This document shows positions 26,655 to 33,351 of a stretch of 33,351 nucleotides of DNA, one piece after another. The notes below the pieces were generated by a model, which was given only the letters and a program-made list of their open reading frames with translations, did no database searches and was not told the origin of the DNA. How positions within the stretch are numbered: the stretch's first letter is position 1; each line of letters begins with the position of its first letter. The position numbers and the translations under genes were made by a program. Source of the stretch: Rhodocyclaceae bacterium (lineage in GTDB: Bacteria; Pseudomonadota; Gammaproteobacteria; Burkholderiales; Rhodocyclaceae); the NCBI GenBank assembly GCA_023150275.1, contig JAKLLG010000020.1, forward strand, positions 1 to 33,351. The letters are read 5' to 3'.

Positions 26655-27194
26655 TCAATTCTTGAACGGGAACTTGAAGCCCTGGAGGAGCGCCTTGGCT
26701 TCCTCGTCGGTCTTCGCGGTCGTGGTAATGCTGATGTTCATCCCGCGCAGCGCATCGATCTTGTCGTACTCGATCTCCGGGAAGATGATCTGTTCCTTGA
26801 CGCCCATGTTGTAGTTGCCACGGCCATCAAAGCCCTTGCCCGAGATGCCGCGGAAGTCACGGACGCGCGGCAGGGCGATCGTGACGAGACGATCCAGGAA
26901 TTCGAACATCTGCGGGCCACGCAGCGTCACCATGCAGCCGATCGGGTAACCGTCACGGATCTTGAAGCCGGCAATGGACTTGCGCGACTTGGTGACGACC
27001 GGCTTCTGGCCGGCAATCTTCTGCATGTCACCAACGGCATTTTCCAGAACCTTCTTGTCGGCAACTGCTTCGCCAACACCCATGTTCAGCGTGATCTTGG
27101 TGATACGCGGCACTTCCATGTTCGACTTGTAGCCAAACTTCTTGGTCAGTTCCGGCACCAAAGTGGTTTTGTAGTATTCAAACAAACGCGCCAT
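26655..27194 (-). CDS. rplE: 50S ribosomal protein L5
   Basis: This 179-residue 5S rRNA-binding protein contacts P-site tRNA. The segments [18 protein letters not shown] and [20 protein letters not shown] and the end [20 protein letters not shown] are diagnostic. Its length equals E. coli L5. It lies 9 nt after rplX in the spc operon. Confidence 0.98.
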   Translation of the reverse strand: MARLFEYYKTTLVPELTKKFGYKSNMEVPRITKITLNMGVGEAVADKKVLENAVGDMQKIAGQKPVVTKSRKSIAGFKIRDGYPIGCMVTLRGPQMFEFLDRLVTIALPRVRDFRGISGKGFDGRGNYNMGVKEQIIFPEIEYDKIDALRGMNISITTTAKTDEEAKALLQGFKFPFKN

Positions 27195-27203
27195 GATCGT
27201 TCC

Positions 27204-27521
27204 TTATGCGCTCACCAGCTCGCCGTTCGACTTGAACACGCGAACTTTCTTGCCGTCTTCCAGCGTCTTGAAACCGACGCGGTCGCCCTTGCCGGTGGCC
27301 GGGTTGAAGAGCGCGACATTGGAGATGTTGATCGGCATGTCCTTCTCGACGATGCCGCCGACGACACCCTTGATCGGATTCGGCTTGACGTGCTTCTTGG
27401 CGCGATTGACGCCCTCGACCACGACATGCTCAGCATCAAGACGACGCAGCACGGTACCGCGCTTGCCTTTGTCTTTGCCCGTGATGACGACGACTTCGTC
27501 GCCCTTTTTGATCTTATCCAT
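27204..27521 (-). CDS. rplX: 50S ribosomal protein L24
   Basis: This 105-residue assembly-initiating protein begins [20 protein letters not shown], the KOW motif that binds the 5' end of 23S r[23 protein letters not shown] follows. It is 9 nt after rplN and 9 nt before rplE. Confidence 0.98.
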   Translation of the reverse strand: MDKIKKGDEVVVITGKDKGKRGTVLRRLDAEHVVVEGVNRAKKHVKPNPIKGVVGGIVEKDMPINISNVALFNPATGKGDRVGFKTLEDGKKVRVFKSNGELVSA

Positions 27522-27530
27522 GGCCGCTCC

Positions 27531-27899
27531 TTACAGCACTTCCGGCGCGAGCGACACGATCTTCATGAAACGCTCGGAACGCAATTCACGCGTTACGGGC
27601 CCGAAGATACGCGTACCGATCGGCTCCAGCTTGTTGTTCAGGAGCACCGCCGCATTGTTGTCGAACCGGATCAGGGAGCCATCAGGGCGACGTACACCCT
27701 TGGCCGTGCGCACGACCACAGCGTTGTACACGTCACCCTTCTTGACGCGACCACGCGGCGCAGCATCCTTGATACTTACCTTGATGATGTCACCAACGCC
27801 CGCATAGCGACGCTTGGAGCCGCCGAGCACCTTGATACACATCACCGAACGCGCACCGGTGTTATCGGCGACGTCCAGAATCGTCTGCATCTGAATCAT
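27531..27899 (-). CDS. rplN: 50S ribosomal protein L14
   Basis: This 122-residue protein sits at the subunit interface. It starts [20 protein letters not shown] and contains [20 protein letters not shown] and a C-terminal [17 protein letters not shown], all typical. It is the first gene of the spc operon. Upstream lie 136 nt that hold a strong promoter and a hairpin leader of about 97 nt. Confidence 0.98.
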   Translation of the reverse strand: MIQMQTILDVADNTGARSVMCIKVLGGSKRRYAGVGDIIKVSIKDAAPRGRVKKGDVYNAVVVRTAKGVRRPDGSLIRFDNNAAVLLNNKLEPIGTRIFGPVTRELRSERFMKIVSLAPEVL

Positions 27900-27965
27900 T
27901 TAGCAATCTCTCCAACTTGTCCCGCAATTGCCAGCGGTCAGTCTTGGAACCCGTAGGGGCAGAAA

Positions 27966-27989
27966 CGCCCGACCGGGAATGGCCGGGCG
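27966..27989 (-). promoter_or_regulatory. hairpin in the rplN (spc operon) leader
   Basis: On the minus-strand RNA, CGCCCGGCC pairs with GGUCGGGCG over 9 bp, including one G-U pair, with the 6-nt loop AUUCCC. It starts about 7 nt after the predicted transcription start and lies 67 nt or more upstream of the rplN ATG. No terminator-like U-tract follows; the bases after it are UUUCUG. Confidence 0.65.
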
Positions 27990-28002
27990 CGAAAAACGCA
28001 GG

Positions 28003-28030
28003 ATTATACCGGTTTTTTCAAAACAGGCAA
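28003..28030 (-). promoter_or_regulatory. spc-operon promoter (before rplN)
   Basis: The minus strand has a -35 TTGCCT (28030-28025), a 16-bp spacer and a perfect -10 TATAAT (28008-28003). After the GC-rich 5-nt spacer CCTGC comes GTTTTTCGC (27997-27989). It sits just after the rpsQ stop, the same place as the E. coli spc promoter. Confidence 0.88.
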
Positions 28031-28035
28031 GCGCC

Positions 28036-28302
28036 TTAAACGACGACAGCCTTTTCCAGCAGTTTCGAAACGCGCCAGGCTTTGGTCTTCGACACCGGAC
28101 GGGTCTCTTCAATCTCGACCAGGTCGCCTGCCTTGGCTTCGTTGTTATCGTTGTGCGCGTGGAATTTCTTCGACTGCACGATAATCTTTCCATACAGCGG
28201 ATGCTTGACGCGGCGCTCGATCAGGACGGTGACGGTCTTTTCCATCTTGTCGCTGACGACGCGGCCGACCAGCGTACGCTTGTTCACGGTCGTTTCGCTC
28301 AT
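28036..28302 (-). CDS. rpsQ: 30S ribosomal protein S17
   Basis: This 88-residue OB-fold primary rRNA-binding protein has [20 protein letters not shown] and [20 protein letters not shown], both diagnostic. The ATG overlaps the rpmC stop in ATGA, giving translational coupling. It is the last gene of the S10 operon proper; the spc promoter follows at once. Confidence 0.98.
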   Translation of the reverse strand: MSETTVNKRTLVGRVVSDKMEKTVTVLIERRVKHPLYGKIIVQSKKFHAHNDNNEAKAGDLVEIEETRPVSKTKAWRVSKLLEKAVVV

Positions 28303-28493
28303 TGTTGCACCGCCTTTTCACGAAGGAGAGTGCGCACACGCGCGATATCGCGGCGCACCTTGCCAAGCTGGCTGGTATTGGAGAGCTGCTGGGTCGCCAG
28401 CTGCATGCGCAGGCTGAACTGGGCCTTGAGAAGGTCCAGCAGTTCCTTGTTCAGCTCTTCCGGGCTCTTGGTTCTGAGTTCGTTGGCTTTCAT
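28299..28493 (-). CDS. rpmC: 50S ribosomal protein L29
   Basis: This 64-residue protein lies near the tunnel exit. It starts [20 protein letters not shown] and has the two-helix pattern with [13 protein letters not shown]. An in-frame TTG two codons upstream overlaps rplP; ATG 28493 is the family start and lies 2 nt after the rplP stop. Its stop overlaps the rpsQ start by 4 nt. Confidence 0.97.
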   Translation of the reverse strand: MKANELRTKSPEELNKELLDLLKAQFSLRMQLATQQLSNTSQLGKVRRDIARVRTLLREKAVQQ

Positions 28494-28495
28494 GA

Positions 28496-28909
28496 TCAAC
28501 CCACCATACGCGTAACGAAGGTCGTCGAGATCGGCAGCTTTGCCGCAGCAAGGGCAAACGCCTCGCGCGCAAGCTCTTCACTCACACCATCCATTTCATA
28601 AAGCACCTTGCCCGGCTGAATCTCGGCAACGTAGTACTCCGGATTGCCCTTGCCGTTACCCATACGGACTTCGGCCGGCTTCTTCGAGATCGGCTTATCC
28701 GGGAAGATACGGATCCAGATGCGGCCGCCACGCTTGATGTGACGGGTCATCGCGCGACGAGCGGCTTCGATCTGACGAGCAGTGATCCGGCCGCGGCCGG
28801 TCGCCTTCAGACCCCACTCGCCGAAGGAGACCTTGGCGCCGCGGGTGGCCAGACCGGTATTCCGGCCCTTCTGCTCCTTGCGGTACTTTCTGCGATTAGG
28901 CTGCAGCAT
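28496..28909 (-). CDS. rplP: 50S ribosomal protein L16
   Basis: This 137-residue protein is needed for A-site tRNA placement. It starts [20 protein letters not shown] and contains [20 protein letters not shown] and [20 protein letters not shown], all diagnostic. The usual arginine substrate of the YcfD hydroxylase lies in this family, but no such enzyme is in the window. Its start overlaps the end of rpsC by 14 nt. Confidence 0.98.
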   Translation of the reverse strand: MLQPNRRKYRKEQKGRNTGLATRGAKVSFGEWGLKATGRGRITARQIEAARRAMTRHIKRGGRIWIRIFPDKPISKKPAEVRMGNGKGNPEYYVAEIQPGKVLYEMDGVSEELAREAFALAAAKLPISTTFVTRMVG

Positions 28910-29678
28910 CTTTGGTTCCTGCCTTTCTTACTCGTTTTGCCGGCGCCTTCGGCTTGTCGGCACCTTCACCAGCCGGCTTAGCAGCACGGCGGGCGGGACG
29001 CTTCGGCTCCTCGGCGGGAGCCTCCGGAGCAGCTACCGGCTGCTCGTTGCGACCCATGATTTCGCCCTTGAACACCCACACCTTGATGCCGATCACACCG
29101 TACGTCGTACGGGCTTCGGAGGTTGCGTAGTCAATATCGGCACGCAGCGTGTGCAGCGGCACGCGACCTTCGCGGTACCACTCGGTACGCGCGATTTCGG
29201 CGCCATTCAGACGACCCGAGCTCATGATCTTGATGCCCTGAGCGCCAAGACGCATCGCATTCTGCATCGCACGCTTCATGGCGCGACGGAACATGATGCG
29301 CTTTTCGAGCTGCTGGGCGATCGAGTCGGCAATCAGCTGTGCATCGGTTTCCGGCTTGCGGATTTCCTCGATCGAAACATGAACCGGCACGCCCATGATC
29401 TTCTGCAGATCTGAACGAAGCTGATCGATGTCTTCGCCCTTTTTGCCGATGACGACACCAGGACGCGCCGAAAACACGGTGACGCGCGCATTCTTGGCCG
29501 GACGCTCGATCAGCACGCGGCCAACGGAAGCGTGGGCCAGGCGCTTTTTCAGGTAATCACGAACGCGAACATCTTCGTTCAGCATCGTGGCGAAGTTCTG
29601 GCTGTTCGCGAACCAGCGCGACGACCAGTCACGGGTAACGGCGAGGCGGAAGCCAGTCGGATGAATTTTCTGTCCCAT
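28896..29678 (-). CDS. rpsC: 30S ribosomal protein S3
   Basis: This 260-residue protein of the mRNA entry channel starts [20 protein letters not shown], has a KH domain around [20 protein letters not shown] and the C-terminal block [20 protein letters not shown]. From about residue 212 a low-complexity Ala/Pro/Lys/Glu tail extends it beyond the 233 residues of E. coli S3; such tails are common in betaproteobacteria. It lies 9 nt after rplV and overlaps rplP. Confidence 0.98.
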   Translation of the reverse strand: MGQKIHPTGFRLAVTRDWSSRWFANSQNFATMLNEDVRVRDYLKKRLAHASVGRVLIERPAKNARVTVFSARPGVVIGKKGEDIDQLRSDLQKIMGVPVHVSIEEIRKPETDAQLIADSIAQQLEKRIMFRRAMKRAMQNAMRLGAQGIKIMSSGRLNGAEIARTEWYREGRVPLHTLRADIDYATSEARTTYGVIGIKVWVFKGEIMGRNEQPVAAPEAPAEEPKRPARRAAKPAGEGADKPKAPAKRVRKAGTKDAAA

Positions 29679-29687
29679 GTCTTATCC

Positions 29688-30017
29688 TCAGTTACCAACC
29701 GTGACGAAGATGTGGCAGGTCGGCTTGGTGATGCGATTGCCGCGACCCTTGGCGCGCGCAGTAAAGCGCTTGAGCACCATGCCTTTTTCAACGTAGATGG
29801 TCGTGACCTTCAGTTCATCGATATCGGCGCCGTCGTTGTGCTCGGCGTTGGCGATCGCCGATTCGAGCACCTTCTTGATGATGCCGGCGCCCTTCTTCGG
29901 GCTGAAAGCGAGGATGTTCAGGGCCTTGTCGACCGGAAGACCGCGGATCTGGTCGGCAACCAGACGGCCCTTTTGAGCCGACAGGCGCACGCCGCGCAGG
30001 GAAGCTTGAGTTTGCAT
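29688..30017 (-). CDS. rplV: 50S ribosomal protein L22
   Basis: This 109-residue protein lines the exit tunnel. [20 protein letters not shown] and the end [19 protein letters not shown] are diagnostic. Two ATG codons are close: 30023 and 30017. AAGGA lies about 8 nt before 30017 but only about 2 nt before 30023, and 109 residues is a usual length, so 30017 is preferred. It lies 12 nt after rpsS. Confidence 0.97.
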   Translation of the reverse strand: MQTQASLRGVRLSAQKGRLVADQIRGLPVDKALNILAFSPKKGAGIIKKVLESAIANAEHNDGADIDELKVTTIYVEKGMVLKRFTARAKGRGNRITKPTCHIFVTVGN

Positions 30018-30029
30018 AGTCATCTTCCT

Positions 30030-30305
30030 TTACTTCTTGGCCTTCTTGCCGGCGGTGTGACCCTTGAACGTACGGGTCAGCGAAAACTCGCCGAGCTTGT
30101 GGCCGACCATGTTCTCGGTGACGAACACCGGGATGTGCTGCTTGCCGTTATGCACGGCGATGGTCAGGCCGATGAAGTCCGGCAGCACCGTGGAACGGCG
30201 CGACCAGGTCTTGATCGGACGCTTGTCGTTGCTCGCCCGCGCCGCATCCACCTTTTTCTGCAGGTGTCCGTCGACGAAGGGGCCTTTTTTCAGAGAACGT
30301 GCCAT
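30030..30305 (-). CDS. rpsS: 30S ribosomal protein S19
   Basis: This 91-residue head protein starts [20 protein letters not shown] and has [20 protein letters not shown] and [16 protein letters not shown], all typical. It lies 13 nt after rplB and before rplV in the S10 operon. Confidence 0.98.
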   Translation of the reverse strand: MARSLKKGPFVDGHLQKKVDAARASNDKRPIKTWSRRSTVLPDFIGLTIAVHNGKQHIPVFVTENMVGHKLGEFSLTRTFKGHTAGKKAKK

Positions 30306-30318
30306 TTCGTATTACCCC

Positions 30319-31146
30319 TTAGCGTTTGTGGCGGCGCTGCACGATCATCGAGTTCGTGCGCTTGTTCTTGCGGGTGCGATAGCCCTTGGTCTTGGTACCC
30401 CACGGGCTGACCGGGTCCATACCGGCAGCGGTACGGCCTTCGCCGCCACCGTGCGGGTGATCGACCGGGTTCATCGCAACACCACGAACGGTCGGGCGAA
30501 TGCCGCGCCAACGCTGCGCACCGGCCTTGCCGATCGAACGCAGGCTGTGCTCTTCGTTGCCGACTTCGCCGATCGTCGCACGGCACTCGACGTGCACGCG
30601 ACGCACTTCGCCCGAGCGCAAGCGAACCTGAGCATAAACGCCTTCGCGAGCCATCAACTGCACACCAGCACCAGCGGAACGCGCCATCTGCGCCCCCTTG
30701 CCCGGCACCATCTCGATGCAGTGAATGGTCGTACCGACCGGAATGTTGCGGATCGGCAGGGTATTGCCCGGCTTGATCGGCGCTTCCGAACCCGACATCA
30801 CTTCCTGACCGATGGTCAGACCGCGCGGCGCGATGATGTAACGACGCTCGCCATCGGCGTAGCAGAGCAGCGCGATATTGGCGGTACGGTTCGGATCGTA
30901 TTCAAGACGCTCGACCTTGGCCGGGATGCCATCCTTGTTGCGCTTGAAGTCGACAACACGGTAATGCTGCTTGTGACCGCCGCCCTGATGGCGCACAGTG
31001 ACACGGCCGTTGTTGTTGCGGCCAGCATTCTTGCTCTGCTTCTCGAGCAGACCGGCAAACGGCTTGCCCTTATGCAGAGCGTCGTTGACGACCTTGACGA
31101 CAGCACGACGACCAGGGGAGGTCGGTTTGACTTTGACGAGTGCCAT
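30319..31146 (-). CDS. rplB: 50S ribosomal protein L2
   Basis: This 275-residue protein is needed for peptidyl transfer and subunit joining. It starts [20 protein letters not shown]. The conserved C-terminal motif [18 protein letters not shown] carries the histidine essential in E. coli L2. The ATG shares one base with the rplW stop, so the two are coupled. Confidence 0.99.
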   Translation of the reverse strand: MALVKVKPTSPGRRAVVKVVNDALHKGKPFAGLLEKQSKNAGRNNNGRVTVRHQGGGHKQHYRVVDFKRNKDGIPAKVERLEYDPNRTANIALLCYADGERRYIIAPRGLTIGQEVMSGSEAPIKPGNTLPIRNIPVGTTIHCIEMVPGKGAQMARSAGAGVQLMAREGVYAQVRLRSGEVRRVHVECRATIGEVGNEEHSLRSIGKAGAQRWRGIRPTVRGVAMNPVDHPHGGGEGRTAAGMDPVSPWGTKTKGYRTRKNKRTNSMIVQRRHKR

Positions 31147-31448
31147 TACGCAGCACCTCCCTCAACGAAGTTGATCTCCTGGCCCGGCTTCAGGCTGACG
31201 AAAGCCTTCTTCCAGCCCTTGCGGCGACCCATCGAGCGGCCAAAGCGCTTCTGCTTGCCCTTGACGACAGACACCTGCACAGCCTCGACTTCGACCTTGA
31301 ACAGCAATTCAACCGCGGCCTTGATTTCCGGCTTGGTTGCATCGGATGCAACGCGGAAGATCACTTGCTCGTTCTTGTCGGCGACCCAGGTCGCCTTTTC
31401 GGAGATTTGCGGTGCGAGCAGCACCTGCATCAGACGTTCCTGGTTCAT
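31146..31448 (-). CDS. rplW: 50S ribosomal protein L23
   Basis: This 100-residue exit-tunnel rim protein docks trigger factor and SRP. It starts [20 protein letters not shown], with [20 protein letters not shown] and [20 protein letters not shown], typical of L23. It overlaps rplD by 4 nt (ATGA) and rplB by 1 nt. Confidence 0.98.
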   Translation of the reverse strand: MNQERLMQVLLAPQISEKATWVADKNEQVIFRVASDATKPEIKAAVELLFKVEVEAVQVSVVKGKQKRFGRSMGRRKGWKKAFVSLKPGQEINFVEGGAA

Positions 31449-32065
31449 CCCAGAACCTCCTCGAACTTGGCGACGGCGCTCTTGGTCATCAGCACTTTCG
31501 GGAAGCGGATGAGCGAGACCGGATCGGTTTCATTGACTTCAAGCACCAGCACATTCGGCAGGTTGCGCGAAGCCAGATAGGTGTTTTCGTCGAGCGAATC
31601 GGTAACCACGAGCACGGAATCGAAACCCATGCCCTTGATCTTCTGCGCAAAGAGTTTGGTCTTCGGCGCCTCAACGGCGATGCTGTCGACGATCGAGAGG
31701 CGATCCTGACGCGCCAACTCGGAGAGAATCGCGGCCATGCCGGCACGATACATCTTGCGGTTCAGCTTCTGGCTGAAGTTTTCGTCCGGCGAGCTCGGGA
31801 AGATCTTGCCGCCTCCACGCCACAACGGCGACGAAGCACGACCAGCACGGGCACGACCGGTACCCTTCTGATTCCACGGCTTCTTGGTGGACTTGGCGAT
31901 TTCGGCACGCCCCTTCTGGGCGCGATTGCCTGCACGCGCGTTGGCCTGAAACGCCACAACGACCTGGTGCACCAGGGATTCATTGTAGTCGCGGCCGAAC
32001 AGCGCGTCGGAAGCCTGCAGCTTTGCTGCTTCCTGACCTTGTTCGTTGATGACTTTCAGTTCCAT
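31445..32065 (-). CDS. rplD: 50S ribosomal protein L4
   Basis: This 206-residue protein's loop reaches into the exit tunnel. [20 protein letters not shown] and [20 protein letters not shown] are diagnostic. In E. coli L4 also represses the S10 operon through a long leader before rpsJ. Here only 69 nt separate tuf and rpsJ, so that control is doubtful. It lies 9 nt after rplC. Confidence 0.98.
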   Translation of the reverse strand: MELKVINEQGQEAAKLQASDALFGRDYNESLVHQVVVAFQANARAGNRAQKGRAEIAKSTKKPWNQKGTGRARAGRASSPLWRGGGKIFPSSPDENFSQKLNRKMYRAGMAAILSELARQDRLSIVDSIAVEAPKTKLFAQKIKGMGFDSVLVVTDSLDENTYLASRNLPNVLVLEVNETDPVSLIRFPKVLMTKSAVAKFEEVLG

Positions 32066-32074
32066 GTCGCCCCC

Positions 32075-32713
32075 TTAGCCTTTGACCGCTGCGCGGACAA
32101 CCACATCTGCGCCCTTCGAGCCCGGCACAGCACCGCGCACCAGCAGCAGCTGGCGCTCAGTGTCGACACGCACGACTTCGAGGTTCTGGACGGTCGCCTT
32201 GGCGTCACCAAGGTGGCCCGCCATGCGCTTGCCCGGGAAGACACGACCCGGATCCTGCGCCATACCGATGGAACCCGGCGCATTGTGCGAAATCGAGTTG
32301 CCGTGCGAGGCGCGGTTCGAGCTGAAGTTGTGCCGCTTCTGACCACCAGCAAAGCCCTTACCAATCGAGCTGCCAGTGATGTCGACCTTCTGGCCAACGG
32401 TAAAAATGGTGACCGCGATGTGGTCGCCCGGCTTCAGGTTCGAGAGCTCGGCGGCGGAAACCGGGAACTCCTTCAGAACGTGACCAGCTTCCACACCCGC
32501 CTTGGCCATGTGGCCGGCGAGCGGCTTGCCGACGCGCGAGGCGCGGCGCTGGCCGAAGGTCACCTGGACCGCGGCATAGCCGTCGGTTTCAGGCGTTTTG
32601 ATCTGGGTCACGCGGTTGTTCGACACATCGAGCACAGTTACCGGAACGGTCGCACCGTCGTCGGTAAAAATACGCGTCATGCCGACCTTGCGCCCAACAA
32701 GGCCTAGACTCAT
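32075..32713 (-). CDS. rplC: 50S ribosomal protein L3
   Basis: This 212-residue early-assembly protein starts [20 protein letters not shown], with [20 protein letters not shown] and the [20 protein letters not shown] block. Upstream lie 118 nt after rpsJ holding a promoter, a hairpin and a good AGAGGAG Shine-Dalgarno. It may thus be the first gene of its own transcript. Confidence 0.98.
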   Translation of the reverse strand: MSLGLVGRKVGMTRIFTDDGATVPVTVLDVSNNRVTQIKTPETDGYAAVQVTFGQRRASRVGKPLAGHMAKAGVEAGHVLKEFPVSAAELSNLKPGDHIAVTIFTVGQKVDITGSSIGKGFAGGQKRHNFSSNRASHGNSISHNAPGSIGMAQDPGRVFPGKRMAGHLGDAKATVQNLEVVRVDTERQLLLVRGAVPGSKGADVVVRAAVKG

Positions 32714-32772
32714 GGTTATTCTCCTCTAGCCGGCTACGATTGGCCGGCGAGATTGCTGCTACAAGTCAAAAT

Positions 32773-32796
32773 GGGCGACCCCAATCAGGGCCACCC
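32773..32796 (-). promoter_or_regulatory. hairpin in the rplC leader
   Basis: On the minus-strand RNA, GGGUGGCCC pairs fully with GGGUCGCCC over 9 bp around the loop UGAUUG, using one U-G and one G-U pair. On plus-strand RNA the two wobble positions would be mismatches, so the structure is built for this direction. It starts about 8 nt after the predicted start of transcription. Confidence 0.65.
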
Positions 32797-32810
32797 GGCG
32801 AAAACGGCGG

Positions 32811-32840
32811 ATTATATCCGCTTTTACTGCTTTACTGCAA
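32811..32840 (-). promoter_or_regulatory. internal promoter between rpsJ and rplC
   Basis: The minus strand has a -35 TTGCAG (32840-32835, in the last rpsJ codons), an 18-bp spacer and a perfect -10 TATAAT (32816-32811). After the GC-rich 5-nt spacer CCGCC comes GTTTTCGC (32805-32798), as at the rplN and rpsM promoters. Confidence 0.78.
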
Positions 32841-33143
32841 CTTGATCTCGACGTCGACGCCAGCCGGCAGGTCGAGCTTCATCAGCGCATCAACCGTCTT
32901 GTCGGTCGGATCAATGATGTCCATCAGACGCAGGTGGGTACGAATCTCGAACTGGTCACGCGAAGTCTTGTTCACGTGCGGCGAACGCAACACATCGAAA
33001 CGCTGAATCTTGGTCGGCAGCGGAACCGGGCCACGAACGACGGCGCCAGTACGCTTGGCGGTCTCGACGATTTCCAGGGCCGACTGGTCGATCAGGCGAT
33101 AGTCGAAAGCCTTGAGGCGGATGCGAATTTTCTGGTTTTGCAT
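32832..33143 (-). CDS. rpsJ: 30S ribosomal protein S10
   Basis: This 103-residue protein of the 30S head is also known in E. coli as the NusE antitermination factor. It starts [20 protein letters not shown] and contains [20 protein letters not shown], both diagnostic. The frame stays open 12 codons further upstream, but ATG 33143 gives the exact family length. It lies 69 nt after tuf, without a recognisable promoter between them, so it is probably transcribed with the str genes. Confidence 0.98.
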   Translation of the reverse strand: MQNQKIRIRLKAFDYRLIDQSALEIVETAKRTGAVVRGPVPLPTKIQRFDVLRSPHVNKTSRDQFEIRTHLRLMDIIDPTDKTVDALMKLDLPAGVDVEIKLQ

Positions 33144-33212
33144 GTCAGTTTCCAAAGAACAGGCGGCAGAGCGAGGCACTCACCCCGCCGCGGATTGATC
33201 AAAAGAACAGAA

Positions 33213-33351
<139 letters not shown>

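Noticed and set aside
20560..32707. Several 300-560 residue plus-strand open frames across the ribosomal region
   Set aside because: They run antisense through several conserved ribosomal genes and their short gaps. High GC content explains the lack of stops.

Overview
The window comes from a GC-rich Gram-negative bacterium, most likely a betaproteobacterium. The evidence is an unbroken str-S10-spc-alpha ribosomal protein array, an S3 protein with a long Ala/Pro/Lys-rich tail, a FadL outer-membrane porin and a PsrA-type regulator. A Rhodocyclales-like placement is a guess. No rRNA, tRNA or CRISPR array was seen.

Left end (1-166): the left edge holds the first 135 nt of a group II intron on the minus strand. 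It begins with GTGCG directly after the T-tract of the fadL terminator, which is the place class C introns prefer. Its body and any reverse transcriptase lie outside the window.

Fatty-acid region (187-9404, minus strand): a PsrA-like TetR regulator heads a run of fadE-type acyl-CoA dehydrogenase, FadI-like thiolase, a DegV/FakB-like protein, a bifunctional enoyl-CoA hydratase/3-hydroxyacyl-CoA dehydrogenase and a YciA-like acyl-CoA thioesterase. fadL follows with its own upstream region and terminator. A near-perfect PsrA operator sits at the start point of the psrA promoter, and a second, looser copy lies upstream of fadL. Together these genes would import long-chain fatty acids, carry out beta-oxidation and sense its intermediates.

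Plus-strand middle (9579-17423): an Atm1-type ABC exporter is followed by a three-gene signalling cluster. It contains a CHASE-PAS4 histidine kinase, a receiver fused to an RsbW-like ATPase, and a receiver-PAS-SpoIIE phosphatase. The last two look like the kinase and phosphatase arms of a partner-switching module, each under a receiver domain. No STAS antagonist or sigma factor is present here. A chemotaxis transducer with a cytoplasmic C-terminal sensor domain (17432-19006, minus) faces this cluster.

Ribosomal region (19121-33351, minus strand): transcription runs right to left from tuf (partial) through rpsJ, rplC-D-W-B, rpsS, rplV, rpsC, rplP, rpmC, rpsQ, rplN-X-E, rpsN, rpsH, rplF, rplR, rpsE, rpmD, rplO, secY, infA, rpmJ, rpsM-K-D, rpoA and rplQ to a strong terminator. 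Three internal promoters were found, before rplC, rplN and rpsM. All have a perfect TATAAT, and each is followed after exactly 5 nt by the same GTTTT(T)CGC block. The first two also start their transcripts with a 9-bp hairpin. I regard this shared promoter/leader design and the split partner-switching cluster as the most interesting signals in the window.
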